64,000 nucleotides of DNA from Shinella granuli (GCF_004341885.1 NZ_SLVX01000008.1:215621-279620), one strand, 5' to 3'. Shown: positions 52,321 to 62,012, numbered from the stretch's first letter. Translations and numbers: made by a program. The notes: a model not told the origin generated them from the sequence alone.

Positions 52321-53088
52321 TCAGGATTTTGTTTTGCGCATCGCCTGAACGATCAGGACGATGGTCGTCAGAAGGATCATCACGACGGAAACGGAGGCGA
52401 TGACGGGGTTGATGTCGAAGCGCAGGCCGTCCCAGATGCGCTTCGGCAGCGTCATCACGTTGAGGCCCGAGATGAACAGCGTGACGGCCACCTCGTCCCA
52501 CGAGATGACGAAGGACAGGAACGCCGCACCGAAGATGCCGGACTTCACGTTTGGCAGCAGCACGCGCCACAGCGTCGTCCAGGTGCCGGCGCCGAGCGAG
52601 CGTGAGGCGCGCTCCAGCGAACGGCTGAGCCGCGAGAACGCAACCAGCATGGCGATGACGGCATAGGGCAGCGCGACGACGCAGTGGCCGACGACAAGGC
52701 CGACATAGCTGTCGAGGATGCCGAGCCTCGCCTCGAGATAATAAACGATCATCGCCGAGACGACCTGCGGCGCCACGATGGGAAGGAGCGCGATCGTGAT
52801 GAAGACGGGCGCGAGGCGCGTGTTGGTCAGCCAGAGGCCGCTCGCCATCGCAACCGACAGAAGCGTGCAGACGACGGCGCTGAGGGTCGCGACGATCAGG
52901 CTATCGGCGGCAGAGCCGATCCATTTGGGATCGGTGAACAGGGCCTCGTAGTGCCGCAGGGAGAGGTCTCCCGTCGGGAACGACAGAAAGCTCGTCGGCG
53001 TGAGCGACAGCGGGATGATGACCACCAGCGGCAGCAGGAGGAATGTGACGGCGACGGCGATGCCCGTCCAACTCGCGACCTGCTTCAT
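52321..53088 (-). CDS. ABC permease, PotC-like
   Basis: 255 residues, six helices, polyamine/spermidine-type permease. The EAA loop is SRSLGAGTWTTLWRVLLPNV, and TSFLSFPTGDLSLRHYEALF is the usual external segment. Overlaps the preceding permease gene by ATGA and pairs with it. Confidence 0.9.
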   Translation of the reverse strand: MKQVASWTGIAVAVTFLLLPLVVIIPLSLTPTSFLSFPTGDLSLRHYEALFTDPKWIGSAADSLIVATLSAVVCTLLSVAMASGLWLTNTRLAPVFITIALLPIVAPQVVSAMIVYYLEARLGILDSYVGLVVGHCVVALPYAVIAMLVAFSRLSRSLERASRSLGAGTWTTLWRVLLPNVKSGIFGAAFLSFVISWDEVAVTLFISGLNVMTLPKRIWDGLRFDINPVIASVSVVMILLTTIVLIVQAMRKTKS

Positions 53089-53930
53089 GACGCGGTATCC
53101 ATCAGCCGGCGGATGCCCACGATCCTGATGAGCAGCAGCATCAGCGCGACGACGATGAGCATCAGGATGGCGCTGAGCGCCGCACCGAGCCCCCAGTTGG
53201 AGAGCTGGAACATCTGCAGGTAGATATATTCCGCCACCATGACCACGCGCCCGCCGCCGAGCACGGACGGCGTGACGAAGAAGCCGAGGCTGAAGACGAA
53301 GACGATGACGGTCGCCGCCAGCAGGCCGGAGCTGGAAAGCGGCAGGAGGATATCCTTGAAGCTTCTCCAGAAACTCGCCCCGAGACTGCGTGACGCCTGG
53401 AGGAGCCGGTCGTCGATATGCTGCAGCGACGAGAGGATCGGCAGCACCGCATAGGGCACCAGGAAATGGACCATGCCGATCATCACGCCGAGTTCGTTGC
53501 GTGCCAGCGCCAGCGGCTCTGAAATCGCACCCACGGATTGCAGGAACGTGTTTGCCAGACCATTCCCACGCAGGATCATCAGCCAGGCGAAAGCGCGGAT
53601 GAGGGCGGAAAGCCAGAACGGGATCAGCACGCCGATCAGCAGGATCCGCTTCTTCAGAAGCGAGCCGAAGCGAAGATGATAGGCGAGGAAATAGGCGATC
53701 ACGACGCTCACCAGCGTCACGACGGTACAGATCCGCAGCGTGCGCCAGAGGATGGAAAGGATGAGCGGGTCGGTCGCAATTTGCCGGTAGTGGCCGAAAC
53801 CGATGCCAGCCGGCGTACTCACACTCCAGGCGAGCACGCCCGCGAGTGGCAGCAGGTAGGCCAGCACAAGCAATGTCGGCAACGGCAGGGCAAGCGAAAG
53901 CCCCAGCCAGTTCGCAGGATGTTTGAGCAT
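53085..53930 (-). CDS. ABC permease, PotB-like
   Basis: 281 residues, six helices. LGLSLALPLPTLLVLAYLLP begins the first helix; the EAA loop is ASRSLGASFWRSFKDILLPL. Polyamine/opine/2-aminoethylphosphonate class. No strong ribosome-binding site before the ATG; 52 bp follow the SBP gene. Confidence 0.9.
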   Translation of the reverse strand: MLKHPANWLGLSLALPLPTLLVLAYLLPLAGVLAWSVSTPAGIGFGHYRQIATDPLILSILWRTLRICTVVTLVSVVIAYFLAYHLRFGSLLKKRILLIGVLIPFWLSALIRAFAWLMILRGNGLANTFLQSVGAISEPLALARNELGVMIGMVHFLVPYAVLPILSSLQHIDDRLLQASRSLGASFWRSFKDILLPLSSSGLLAATVIVFVFSLGFFVTPSVLGGGRVVMVAEYIYLQMFQLSNWGLGAALSAILMLIVVALMLLLIRIVGIRRLMDTAS

Positions 53931-53982
53931 CGATTCAAATCCGGAAAGGGGTGCCGGCGGGAGGCCCGCCGGCGGTTTGGGT

Positions 53983-55062
53983 TCAGCCGGAGATCAGGGC
54001 GGTGTATTTGTCGAGGGCCTGACCGTAGTTTTCGGCATACCACTGGTTCTGCATCGAGACCGAACGCTCGATATTCTCCGGCGCCGTCGGGCTGATCTTC
54101 TGAAGCTCGGGTGACAGGAGCGCGTTGGCCGCGGGGTTTACCGGCCCCATGCCGTAGACCTCCATGAGCTTCGCCTGGACCTCCGGCTCCTGCGTCATGC
54201 GAATGAAGCGCATGGCAGCATCGCGGCCAGCCGGGTTACCCTTCGGCACGAACCAGACCGACGGCGAGACTACGGCCTGATCGAACGTATAGTCGATCTG
54301 CCCCGACGTCTGCTTCTTCACCAGTTCCGCGCGTGTGTTCCAGACCTGGCCCATGACGATCTCGCCATCGCGCAGGAGCTGCTGGCTTTCCGCGCCGGTC
54401 TCCCAATGGGTGAGGATATGCGGTTTCAGCTCGGCGATCTTGGCGAGCGCCCGATCGAGGTCGAGCGGATAGAGTTCCTCCGGCTTGACGCCGTCGGCGA
54501 GCAAAGCGATCTCGAGGTTGGCGCTCATCCACTTGTAGAGCGCGCGCTTGCCCGGATATTTCTTCACGTCCCAGAAATCGGCCCAGCTCTTCGGCGGATC
54601 ACCGCCGAACTTGGCAGCGTCGAAGGCGATAACATAGCTGTAGACATAGTTGGCAATGCCGAAATCGTGGACGTCGCCGAAGCCGACGAGGTTCTTGTCG
54701 ATCACATTGAAGTCCAGCTTCTCGACAAGGTCCTCCTTGCCGAGGCGGTAGGACGAATACATCTCGCCGTCGCAGACGTCCCAGCGCACCGCGCCACTGT
54801 CCACCTGCGTCTTGATGGCACCTTCGCTCGGCCCGCCGCCATCGACGACGAGCTTGCCGCTGTTCAGCTTGCCCCACGGTTCGGCGAAGGCCTGTTCAAA
54901 GGCTGTTACGGCGTCGCCGCCCCAGTTGGCGACGACGAGCTGGTCGGCGGCGAAGACCGAGCGTGGCATAAAGGCGCCGGCCGCGGCTGCAGCGATGGCC
55001 GACAGGCCAAACTGGCGGCGTGTCATGGCCGGGAGGTTGCGATCCGGTTTCATCACAGTCAT
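53983..55062 (-). CDS. Polyamine-type ABC substrate-binding protein (PotD-like)
   Basis: 359 residues with a Tat signal (MTRRQFGLSAIAAAAAGAFM). The mature protein is SBP type II: QLVVANWGGDAVTAFEQAFA, VRWDVCDGEMYSSYRLGKED, PPKSWADFWDVKKYPGKRAL. This group binds polyamines, opines or similar cationic amines. AAGGGG precedes the ATG at 55062. It shares the operon with an ATPase upstream and two permeases downstream. Confidence 0.9.
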   Translation of the reverse strand: MTVMKPDRNLPAMTRRQFGLSAIAAAAAGAFMPRSVFAADQLVVANWGGDAVTAFEQAFAEPWGKLNSGKLVVDGGGPSEGAIKTQVDSGAVRWDVCDGEMYSSYRLGKEDLVEKLDFNVIDKNLVGFGDVHDFGIANYVYSYVIAFDAAKFGGDPPKSWADFWDVKKYPGKRALYKWMSANLEIALLADGVKPEELYPLDLDRALAKIAELKPHILTHWETGAESQQLLRDGEIVMGQVWNTRAELVKKQTSGQIDYTFDQAVVSPSVWFVPKGNPAGRDAAMRFIRMTQEPEVQAKLMEVYGMGPVNPAANALLSPELQKISPTAPENIERSVSMQNQWYAENYGQALDKYTALISG

Positions 55063-55097
55063 TTCATTCCCCTTCTTTGTTGTGCTGATGCGGTTGG

Positions 55098-56219
55098 TCA
55101 TGCAGGAACGAGATAGCCGGTACCCTTGGGCCAGCTCAGCCAGTAGTCCCGGCCGTCTTGAAGGCCGGTATGGCGGGCCCGCGTCGTCGTGAGGCGCACG
55201 CTGAAGAGCTTGCCGGCGGAATCTTCGAGCAGCGCTTCCACCCATCCGCCGAAATAGACCGAGCGAAGCAGCCGGACTTTGATGGCGTTGAGATCGGCGC
55301 TTGCGGGTGCGGAAGCATGCAGTTCGGCCTCTTCGGCTCGCACGCTGAGCTTGCCCGACCCGGCGTGCGCCAGATGCTCCGGCCCCTTGCAGATGATTTC
55401 GACGTCTCCATAGCGGGCGCGATAGAGACCGTTGCCGTTGCCTGCCACGAGATCGGTGACGTCGAGAAGGTTCGTCTTGCCGACGAAGCCGGCGACGAAT
55501 GTCGAGGCCGGCGCCTCGTAGATGTCGCTTGGCGATGCGACCTGCTCCATCTTCCCCTTGTTGAAGACGGCAATGCGGTCGGAGAGCGAAAGCGCCTCGT
55601 CTTGATCATGCGTCACGAAGACGAAGGCCGTGCCGAGTTCCTTGTGGATGCGCGCCAGCTCCGACTGCATCTCACCGCGCAGGCTGCGGTCGAGGGCGGA
55701 GAACGGCTCGTCCAGAAGCAGGAGCTTCGGCCCGAAGATCAGCGCACGCGCAAGGGCGACGCGCTGCTGCTGGCCGCCGGAAAGGCCCTGGATGCGCCGA
55801 TCCTCATAGCCGCCAAGGCCGACGGTCGACAGCATGGCGCGGATGTTCGCGTCACGCTCGGCCTTTGGGACTTTCCGGACGACCAGCGGGTAACCGACAT
55901 TTTCGGCGACCGTCATATGAGGAAAAAGCGCGTAGCCCTGGAAAACGACGCCGAGGCCACGCTTTTCGGGTGACAGGCGCGTGACGTCCTCGCCACGATA
56001 GAGGATGCGCCCGCGCGTCGGCGTCTCGAAGCCGGCAAGACACATGAGCGTGGTACTCTTGCCGGAACCGGAAGGTCCGAGGAGCGTGAGAAACTCTCCT
56101 TCGCGCACATCGATGCTGACGTCGCTCAAGGCCGTGAAGTTGCCGAATACCTTGTTGACGCCCTCCATGCGGATGAGAGCATCCCCGTCATCGGCAGCTG
56201 GTTGCTCGTGCATTCCCAT
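55098..56219 (-). CDS. Polyamine-type ABC ATP-binding protein (PotA-like)
   Basis: About 373 residues. Walker A GPSGSGKST, Q-loop VFQGYALFPH, signature LSGGQQQRVALARAL, Walker B LLLLDEPFSALD, H-loop VTHDQDEALSLSDR, and a C-terminal TOBE domain (about 290-373). First gene of the nine-gene operon; the start is uncertain (ATG 56219 or 56213; an in-frame ATG at 56267 has no ribosome-binding site). Divergent from the LysR gene. Confidence 0.9.
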   Translation of the reverse strand: MGMHEQPAADDGDALIRMEGVNKVFGNFTALSDVSIDVREGEFLTLLGPSGSGKSTTLMCLAGFETPTRGRILYRGEDVTRLSPEKRGLGVVFQGYALFPHMTVAENVGYPLVVRKVPKAERDANIRAMLSTVGLGGYEDRRIQGLSGGQQQRVALARALIFGPKLLLLDEPFSALDRSLRGEMQSELARIHKELGTAFVFVTHDQDEALSLSDRIAVFNKGKMEQVASPSDIYEAPASTFVAGFVGKTNLLDVTDLVAGNGNGLYRARYGDVEIICKGPEHLAHAGSGKLSVRAEEAELHASAPASADLNAIKVRLLRSVYFGGWVEALLEDSAGKLFSVRLTTTRARHTGLQDGRDYWLSWPKGTGYLVPA

Positions 56220-56273
56220 GTTCGGTCGGATCTCGCGTCGTTGGTATGCCGCGAACCGTACATCCAATAATTA

Positions 56274-56323
56274 AATTGACGCAAATTAATAAATTTCGCA
56301 TGTTACGTTAAATCAATTGACGC
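56274..56323. promoter_or_regulatory. AT-rich control region with repeated AATTGACGC
   Basis: AATTGACGC occurs at 56274-56282 and 56315-56323, flanking an imperfect palindrome of the form GCAAATT-N4-AATTTCGC. This lies between the divergent PotA-like and LysR genes, where a LysR protein would bind. Confidence 0.5.
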
Positions 56324-56335
56324 TTTGAGACCCGA

Positions 56336-57208
56336 ATGAACCCAGAACTCTTGTATCTTACGTCGTTGCGGGCGTTCGTTTCCGTAGCAAAACTGGGCGG
56401 CGTCCCTTTGGCCGCCAACGACCTCAACGTCACTCCCGGCGCGATCAGGCATCATCTGCGCGTGCTGGAAAAAGAGCTTGGAACGCAGCTCGTCGTCAGG
56501 AGCCGCAAGGAATTCAGCCTCACCCCATCCGGAGCAGCGCTCTTCGCGAAACTCAGTCGCTCCTTCGAGGAAATCCAGAGCGCCTGCCGGACCGCGGCAA
56601 GCGAGAGCTTCGAGGGAGAGCTGCGCGTCTCATGCGCACCTGCTCTTGCCGCCTTGCGCCTGATGCGGATCCTCGACAGGTTCGCCGAGCGGTTTCCCCT
56701 CGTCACGGTCCGGCTTTTCCCCATCGAGCAGGCCAGCGAGGCGATGGATGTGGTCATCTCCTACGGAGAGCGGCCAATCCATGGATCGCGCTACGCCATC
56801 CTCAAGAACGAACGGTATTTTGCAGTCTGCAGCCCGGACCTGTTTTATCGAAACGCCCTGCGGTCCGAGGCAGACCTGCAGAACCATGTCCTCCTGCACT
56901 CCGACAACGGAGAGGACTGGCAGCGGCTGATCAGCACCAGCACGGTGAGCCAGGCCGTCCCTCGTCAGCACATGTATTTTCCGAACGCCTTCCTTACTTT
57001 GCAAGGCGCGCGGGAGGGTTGCGGTTTGGCGGTGGGCAGTTCGATCCTCTGCGCCGACGATCTACGCCGGGGCTCGCTGATCAAGGTGCTGGACCTCGAG
57101 ATCCCCGCGCCCTACCCCTACTTCGTGATCCATCCCAGCGAGACCAAGCGCGCGGTCGCCGAGGTGTTTTCGGCGATCTTGATCGAGCAGCTGGAGAACT
57201 CCGGCTAG
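56336..57208 (+). CDS. LysR family regulator (GcvA-like)
   Basis: 290 residues. HTH: SLRAFVSVAKLGGVPLAAND followed by LNVTPGAIRHHLRVLEKELG; the C-terminal effector domain is of the GcvA/AmpR type (PNAFLTLQGAREGCGLAVGS). Divergent from the acylamine uptake-degradation operon and so its probable activator. Confidence 0.88.
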   Translation: MNPELLYLTSLRAFVSVAKLGGVPLAANDLNVTPGAIRHHLRVLEKELGTQLVVRSRKEFSLTPSGAALFAKLSRSFEEIQSACRTAASESFEGELRVSCAPALAALRLMRILDRFAERFPLVTVRLFPIEQASEAMDVVISYGERPIHGSRYAILKNERYFAVCSPDLFYRNALRSEADLQNHVLLHSDNGEDWQRLISTSTVSQAVPRQHMYFPNAFLTLQGAREGCGLAVGSSILCADDLRRGSLIKVLDLEIPAPYPYFVIHPSETKRAVAEVFSAILIEQLENSG

Positions 57209-57239
57209 CAGGGCGAATGACGTTCGGGCGTAAAGAGGC

Positions 57240-57503
57240 TCACGTTGACTGCTCGACGAACATGGCGACGATCCGGCGAACGATCGGCAATGCGAAAAGC
57301 AGCGTTGGGAACGCGACTATCCAGGAGGCTCCCCAAGCCTCTGGCCAGGTTGCGGCAAAGCTGATTCCCGGCCCGATGCTTGTAGAGGTCGCCACCGCCG
57401 ACACGATTGCCGACATAAAGATCGACAGGATCAGTGGCATCAATATCCGGGCGGAGCTCGGCGGGAGTTTTCTCAGTCCCGATCGTTTTTGATTTATTTG
57501 CAT
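57240..57503 (-). CDS. DUF2798 family small membrane protein
   Basis: 87 residues, two helices: ARILMPLILSIFMSAIVSAV and EAWGASWIVAFPTLLFALPI, then VRRIV, the DUF2798 layout. ATG 57503 has GGAG seven bases upstream. Five bases follow the NmrA-like gene, so they are probably co-transcribed. Function unknown. Confidence 0.8.
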   Translation of the reverse strand: MQINQKRSGLRKLPPSSARILMPLILSIFMSAIVSAVATSTSIGPGISFAATWPEAWGASWIVAFPTLLFALPIVRRIVAMFVEQST

Positions 57504-57507
57504 ATTC

Positions 57508-58407
57508 CTACTCCATGACGGAATTGCTGGATTCGATGTCCTGCCGACGAGCCAGTTCGCGGACATACTGGCGCAGCGAACGCGGTTCGCGCCCCAACGC
57601 AGCGGTCAGTGAGAGGCTGTTTCCTCCCAATCCGTATTTCCGGTAGTGATCGTGGACCTTCGAGAGAAGGTGAAGCTGTTGGTCGCTATAGGGCAGCCGG
57701 GCGCTATGCGCCCATTCGCTGAAGCTGGGCTCGAAGGCTTCTATCGGACGCCCGAGCTCGTCCGAGATGGCCGCAACAATGTCGTTGCGGCTGAACATCC
57801 CTGCCGACAACTCCAGTGTGGCGAACGCCAGCCTATCCTCCGTAAGAGCAATAGCTGCGGTCTCGGCAACGTCGCGGTAGTCGACGCGAGCGATCCTTAT
57901 GTCCTTGGGGAAGGGCTCCCCGAAACCGCCGTCACGAAGGATCGATGGCCAGGCCATCCCGATGTTCTGCATGAAGTTCGCCGGATGCAGGATCGTGTAT
58001 TCGAGCCGGGACGAGTAAAGCGCCTCCTCGACCGGAATCTTGCTCGCGTGGTTTTTCAGGCGCGTGTTCGTCGGCTGGATCACCGACGAGAAGGCGAACT
58101 TTTTGACGTCGTTTCGCTCCGCGGCCTCGACGAGGGCGACACCCATTGCCGCTTCGTCGGGAGTGAATGCCGGGCCGATATGGAAGACGCCGGCCACGTT
58201 CCGGGTAGCCTCGGCAAGACTATCCCTGTTGCGGAGGTCTCCAATGACGGTCTCGGCCACGCCCCGCGAGCGAGCAAGGTCGGCGCGTGCATCGTCGCGC
58301 ACAAGCGCGCGGACGACAGCATTCCGCCGCCGCAATTCGGGAACGACCAGACGTGCGAATTTGCCCGTGGCTCCCACGACCAGAATGATGGGTTGGGTGG
58401 ATCCCAT
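57508..58407 (-). CDS. NmrA-like NAD(P)-binding protein
   Basis: 299 residues, atypical SDR: ILVVGATGKFARLVVPELRR (GxxGxxG), VFHIGPAFTP, FAFSSVIQPT, EYTILHPANFMQNI. Resembles NmrA/QOR2 redox-sensing or quinone-reducing proteins. ATG 58407 is favoured by AAAGGAA six bases upstream over ATG 58413. Divergent from a LysR regulator that likely controls it. Confidence 0.88.
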   Translation of the reverse strand: MGSTQPIILVVGATGKFARLVVPELRRRNAVVRALVRDDARADLARSRGVAETVIGDLRNRDSLAEATRNVAGVFHIGPAFTPDEAAMGVALVEAAERNDVKKFAFSSVIQPTNTRLKNHASKIPVEEALYSSRLEYTILHPANFMQNIGMAWPSILRDGGFGEPFPKDIRIARVDYRDVAETAAIALTEDRLAFATLELSAGMFSRNDIVAAISDELGRPIEAFEPSFSEWAHSARLPYSDQQLHLLSKVHDHYRKYGLGGNSLSLTAALGREPRSLRQYVRELARRQDIESSNSVME

Positions 58408-58484
58408 GACCATTTCCTTTGTGCAGATAAATTGAACTGGGAGCACTCTAATTTCTCACGGTAAATGCAACAATCTTTGCTATA

Positions 58485-58501
58485 AGTGATTCTCAATCAC
58501 T
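58485..58501. promoter_or_regulatory. Palindrome, candidate LysR operator
   Basis: AGTGATT-CTC-AATCACT, a perfect inverted repeat with 7-bp arms, 15 bp before the LysR start and 77 bp before the divergent NmrA-like start. It fits the T-N11-A LysR box. Confidence 0.55.
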
Positions 58502-58515
58502 ATCTGCGAGATAAT

Positions 58516-59409
58516 ATGAGCCGCCTTGAGGACCTTGAAGCATTCGTTCATATCGCCGACACGGGGAGCCTTACGGCGGCTGCGCGTCGTCTCGATCGCT
58601 CTTTGCAGGCGGTGAGCCGCTCTCTGGCATCACTTGAAGAGGGCCTTGGCGTTCAGCTTGTCCACCGAACCACACGGCGTTCCGCGCTCAGCGACGCCGG
58701 TCAGGCGTTCTATCGGCGCGTGAAGCCGGCGGTCCTGGAAATCAACGAGGCGCGGCTGGAAGTCGCGGATCGCCGGACGGAGCCATCGGGCATTTTGCGG
58801 GTGGGCGCGCCAATGCTGTTCGGCCCCGATTTCCTTGTTCCGATTATCGCGGAATACATGGAAAGCTATCCGCAGGTCGAGGTCGATCTTCAGCTGACGG
58901 ATAGCTTCGTGGACCTTGCAAGCGAAGGGCTCGATCTGGCGGTGCGCATCGCCGATCTGCCGGATTCCGGCTTGCAGGGAAAAAGGCTGGGCGCGCTACG
59001 GCGCGTGGTGTTCGGTGCGCCGTCCTATTTCGCCCGGCATGGTCGGCCGGCCCATCCCATGGACTTGCGCGAGCACGCCTGCATCGTGAGAACCGTCGAT
59101 AGCCGGCCGGGTCAGTGGGCCTTTCAGATTGGCGGGAAGAGGCGCATGGTGGGCGTCCGCGGTGCGTTTCGATCGAACACGATGGCAGCGATCTACTCGG
59201 CCGTGAGTGCCGGACTCGGCCTGGGGTACTCGCCGCTGTGGCAGATCAGGCACCTCGTGGAGGCCGGTGACGTGGAGATCGTCCTGAACGAATTCGAACC
59301 CAGGCCAGTGCCGATCCACGCACTGTGGCAAGAAAGCAGACTTCCACCCGCCAAAGTTCGGGTCTTTGTCGATCTTCTGGCGAGGCGGCTCAGGCTGGAT
59401 GGCCTGTGA
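58516..59409 (+). CDS. LysR family regulator
   Basis: 297 residues. HTH: RLEDLEAFVHIADTGSLTAA, ARRLDRSLQAVSRSLASLEE. Effector domain CrgA-like (PSGILRVGAPMLFGPDFLVP). Start ATG 58516; an upstream GTG in frame falls within the palindrome. Divergent from the NmrA-like/DUF2798 pair. Confidence 0.88.
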   Translation: MSRLEDLEAFVHIADTGSLTAAARRLDRSLQAVSRSLASLEEGLGVQLVHRTTRRSALSDAGQAFYRRVKPAVLEINEARLEVADRRTEPSGILRVGAPMLFGPDFLVPIIAEYMESYPQVEVDLQLTDSFVDLASEGLDLAVRIADLPDSGLQGKRLGALRRVVFGAPSYFARHGRPAHPMDLREHACIVRTVDSRPGQWAFQIGGKRRMVGVRGAFRSNTMAAIYSAVSAGLGLGYSPLWQIRHLVEAGDVEIVLNEFEPRPVPIHALWQESRLPPAKVRVFVDLLARRLRLDGL

Positions 59410-59461
59410 TGCGAGGGCATCCGATAAGACCTTGATGGCCGGGCAGAGCCTTATTGAAGCC

Positions 59462-59485
59462 GGTGCCGGGGGATTTGCCGGCGCC
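59462..59485. terminator. Possible hairpin between convergent genes
   Basis: GGTGCCGG, 8 nt, CCGGCGCC (one G-T pair), just before the end of the minus-strand dehydrogenase gene and after the LysR gene. Weak: no T-run. Confidence 0.35.
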
Positions 59486-59490
59486 CCAAG

Positions 59491-60360
59491 CTAAACTGCA
59501 GGCGCGTCAAGCAACTCTACGACAACGCCCGAAATATCCTCGCGGCCATGGCCCTTGTCCACCCGAGCAGCCACGAGCTGCTGCATCGGCACCATCAGCG
59601 CAGGGCCGACCCCCAAGTCTCTGCTGGCCGCGACAATGTTGTTCAGGGCGATCGCCTGCATGGCCAGATTGGAGACGACGCCTGTGACGTGGTCGCCGCT
59701 GTCGACCTGCGCGGCCATCTCGTCCAGCGTCTCGATCATCGCGCCAAGCCATTGTTTGAGCAGCGGCGCCAGTTCGCCAGCAGGCCTGCCGCTGGCTCGG
59801 AACATGGCAAAGGCATGAGCCGCGCCGGAGAACACGCCATACATGCCGGCCAGCAATGCCAGGTCATTCAGCGGCGCAAGGCGCAGATCGTCTCCCATGA
59901 ACTGGGCCGACCCCAGCGCCATGAGTGTCGGCAGGTGGTCCTCATAAGCGTGTTGGTCGCCGCTATAGAGGATCAAGGCGTCGCTGGTGCCCATGATTGG
60001 CGGCACGGCCATGATGCCGCCGCTCAGCAATCGTGCGTTTTTCCGATCGAGACGCCTGGCAAACCCGATCGCCTCATCGGGCGTTCCATTGGTCAGGTTG
60101 ACAACCACCTTGCCGGACATGTCGGGAAAGTCGCCCGCGATCTGACCGGCGGCCGTCTGATCGAGCACGCACACGATGACAAGCTCTGCGGGCGCGATGG
60201 TCCTTGCGACGGTTGGACTTGCCACGATCCTGTCCGATGCCAGTGCCTGTGCCTTGGCATGCGTTCGGTTCCACACGGTCAGGCTATGCCCATTCCGGCT
60301 TAGCGCGAGGGCGATTGAACGGCCCATGGCGCCCAAGCCGAGGACTGCGATCTTTGTCAT
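59491..60360 (-). CDS. NAD(P)-binding beta-hydroxyacid dehydrogenase/imine reductase-like protein
   Basis: 289 residues. IAVLGLGAMGRSIALALSRN is the 6PGDH-type Rossmann motif; VVNLTNGTPDEAIGFARRLD, SGGIMAVPPIMGTSDALILY and the C-terminal dimer helices (NDLALLAGMYGVFSGAAHAF) match the imine reductase-like branch, where the classical catalytic Lys is replaced. ATG 60360 has GGAG seven bases upstream. One base after the MFS gene stop, so co-transcribed with it. Confidence 0.85.
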   Translation of the reverse strand: MTKIAVLGLGAMGRSIALALSRNGHSLTVWNRTHAKAQALASDRIVASPTVARTIAPAELVIVCVLDQTAAGQIAGDFPDMSGKVVVNLTNGTPDEAIGFARRLDRKNARLLSGGIMAVPPIMGTSDALILYSGDQHAYEDHLPTLMALGSAQFMGDDLRLAPLNDLALLAGMYGVFSGAAHAFAMFRASGRPAGELAPLLKQWLGAMIETLDEMAAQVDSGDHVTGVVSNLAMQAIALNNIVAASRDLGVGPALMVPMQQLVAARVDKGHGREDISGVVVELLDAPAV

Positions 60361-60361
60361 G

Positions 60362-61915
60362 TCAAACTCCATTCTGATTCAAGCGTGTTGCCCTGCTCTT
60401 CATGGCGAGCGAAGCCAGTGCGGCGAGGAGGGCCAGGGCAGCACAGGCGGCGCTTTGGGCAGCGAAACCGATATTGAAAGCCGATGTGGCAGCAGCCCGC
60501 AAAGTCTCCTGCGCAGGCTGGCCGAGGCCGCCTATTGCTGCGTGAAGCGTGCCCAGACTGTCGGCGGCCGCCACCCGCACCGTTTCGGGCAGACTTGCAT
60601 CGAGCGCCGGCCCGATGGCACCGCGATAAACCGATATCGCCATGCTCCCCATAACCCCGATGCCGAGGGCGCCGCCCAATTCTGAACTGGTTTCGGCAAT
60701 GGCAGCGGCAGAACCGGCACGCGCGACCGGAACGGCTCCCACGATGAGGTCAGTCGAAAGCGTCAGGACGGGTCCGACGCCCAGCGCCATGAGAAAAGCC
60801 GCGGCCAGAACGGCTGGAAACAGCCCTGCCATAACGCTCCACGAGAGCATGGCAAACCCGGCGCTCGCAACCAGCAGACTGATCGGGATGACCCTCGTCG
60901 GGCCTGCGCGTTCGGCGAATGCGGGAGCGCTCAACGAACCGATGAGAAACCCGGCTGCGGAGAACAAGGTCCACAACCCCGCTTCGAAGGGCGGCATTTC
61001 CAGGGCCAGTTGCAGATATTGGGCAAAGAGCAGGAGCGTGCCGAAGGACAGGAACAGCCCGGTGAAATAGATGCCGACGGGGATGGCGAACGAAGCCTGC
61101 GCGAACAGGCGGAAGTCGATCATCGGCCGGCCGGCGGCCAGCTGCCCGCGCACGAGCAAGGTGCCGAGCACGATGCCCGTGGCCAGCGCGACCATACCGG
61201 CAGGATCGAAACTCCCGATCAGGACCCGCTTGGCACCATAGACCAGGGCCAGCATGGCCGCGATCGAGAGGAGCGCGGTCCCCACCTCGACCCGCGCACG
61301 ATCGGAGTCCTTGAATTCGGGCAGCAGGCGCGGAGCCGCAACCAGCAATAAGACCATCACCGGGACAGCGATCAGGAAGACGGAGCCCCACCAGAAATGT
61401 TCGAGCAGCGCTCCCCCGACGAGCGGTCCGATGGCGCCGCCGAGCGAAAAGCTCGCCATCCAGATGCCGATCGCCAGGCTGCGCTGCCCGGGGTCACGAA
61501 ACATGGTGGAAATCAGCGATAGCGTGGATGGCGCCAACGTTGCGGCCGCCAGGCCGAGCAAGGCGCGGGCGACGATCAACAGCTCTGCCGTGGGTGAGAA
61601 GGCCGCAAGGATCGACGCGCTGCCGAAAGCAGCCGCGCCCCACATCAACAGCTTGCGCCGACCAATCCGATCGCCCAGCGCACCCATCGTTATCAGCGCG
61701 CCAGCGAGGACAAAGCCATAAATGTCCACGATCCAAAGCAACTGCGGACCACTCGGCTGCAGATCCGCGGTCAGGCTGGGAACGGCCAGATTGAGAACCG
61801 TCAGGTCCATCGAATAGAGGAGACAGGGCAGCGCGAGAATGGCCAGGCCCCACCAGTCACGTCTGCTGGCCCGCGCCGACAGTGCGGGTCGCTCCTGAAA
61901 TGAGGACATCGTCAT
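60362..61915 (-). CDS. MFS transporter, DHA2 (14-helix) family
   Basis: 517 residues, fourteen membrane helices. Motif A GALGDRIGRRKLLMWGAAAF, motif C GLAAATLAPSTLSLISTMFR and SLGGAIGPLVGGALLEHFWW place it with SmvA/QacA drug exporters. Proton-driven efflux of cationic or aromatic compounds is expected. Start ATG 61915 has no clear ribosome-binding site. Divergent from a LysR gene. Confidence 0.88.
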   Translation of the reverse strand: MTMSSFQERPALSARASRRDWWGLAILALPCLLYSMDLTVLNLAVPSLTADLQPSGPQLLWIVDIYGFVLAGALITMGALGDRIGRRKLLMWGAAAFGSASILAAFSPTAELLIVARALLGLAAATLAPSTLSLISTMFRDPGQRSLAIGIWMASFSLGGAIGPLVGGALLEHFWWGSVFLIAVPVMVLLLVAAPRLLPEFKDSDRARVEVGTALLSIAAMLALVYGAKRVLIGSFDPAGMVALATGIVLGTLLVRGQLAAGRPMIDFRLFAQASFAIPVGIYFTGLFLSFGTLLLFAQYLQLALEMPPFEAGLWTLFSAAGFLIGSLSAPAFAERAGPTRVIPISLLVASAGFAMLSWSVMAGLFPAVLAAAFLMALGVGPVLTLSTDLIVGAVPVARAGSAAAIAETSSELGGALGIGVMGSMAISVYRGAIGPALDASLPETVRVAAADSLGTLHAAIGGLGQPAQETLRAAATSAFNIGFAAQSAACAALALLAALASLAMKSRATRLNQNGV

Positions 61916-62012
61916 GGCCAGAACCGGCCGGCGGGTACGGAGGGAGACTTTGCTGGGCAATTCATGGCAGTCCTCGATCAATTCATCTGTTCTGATTGAA
62001 CCTTGCTAAAAT

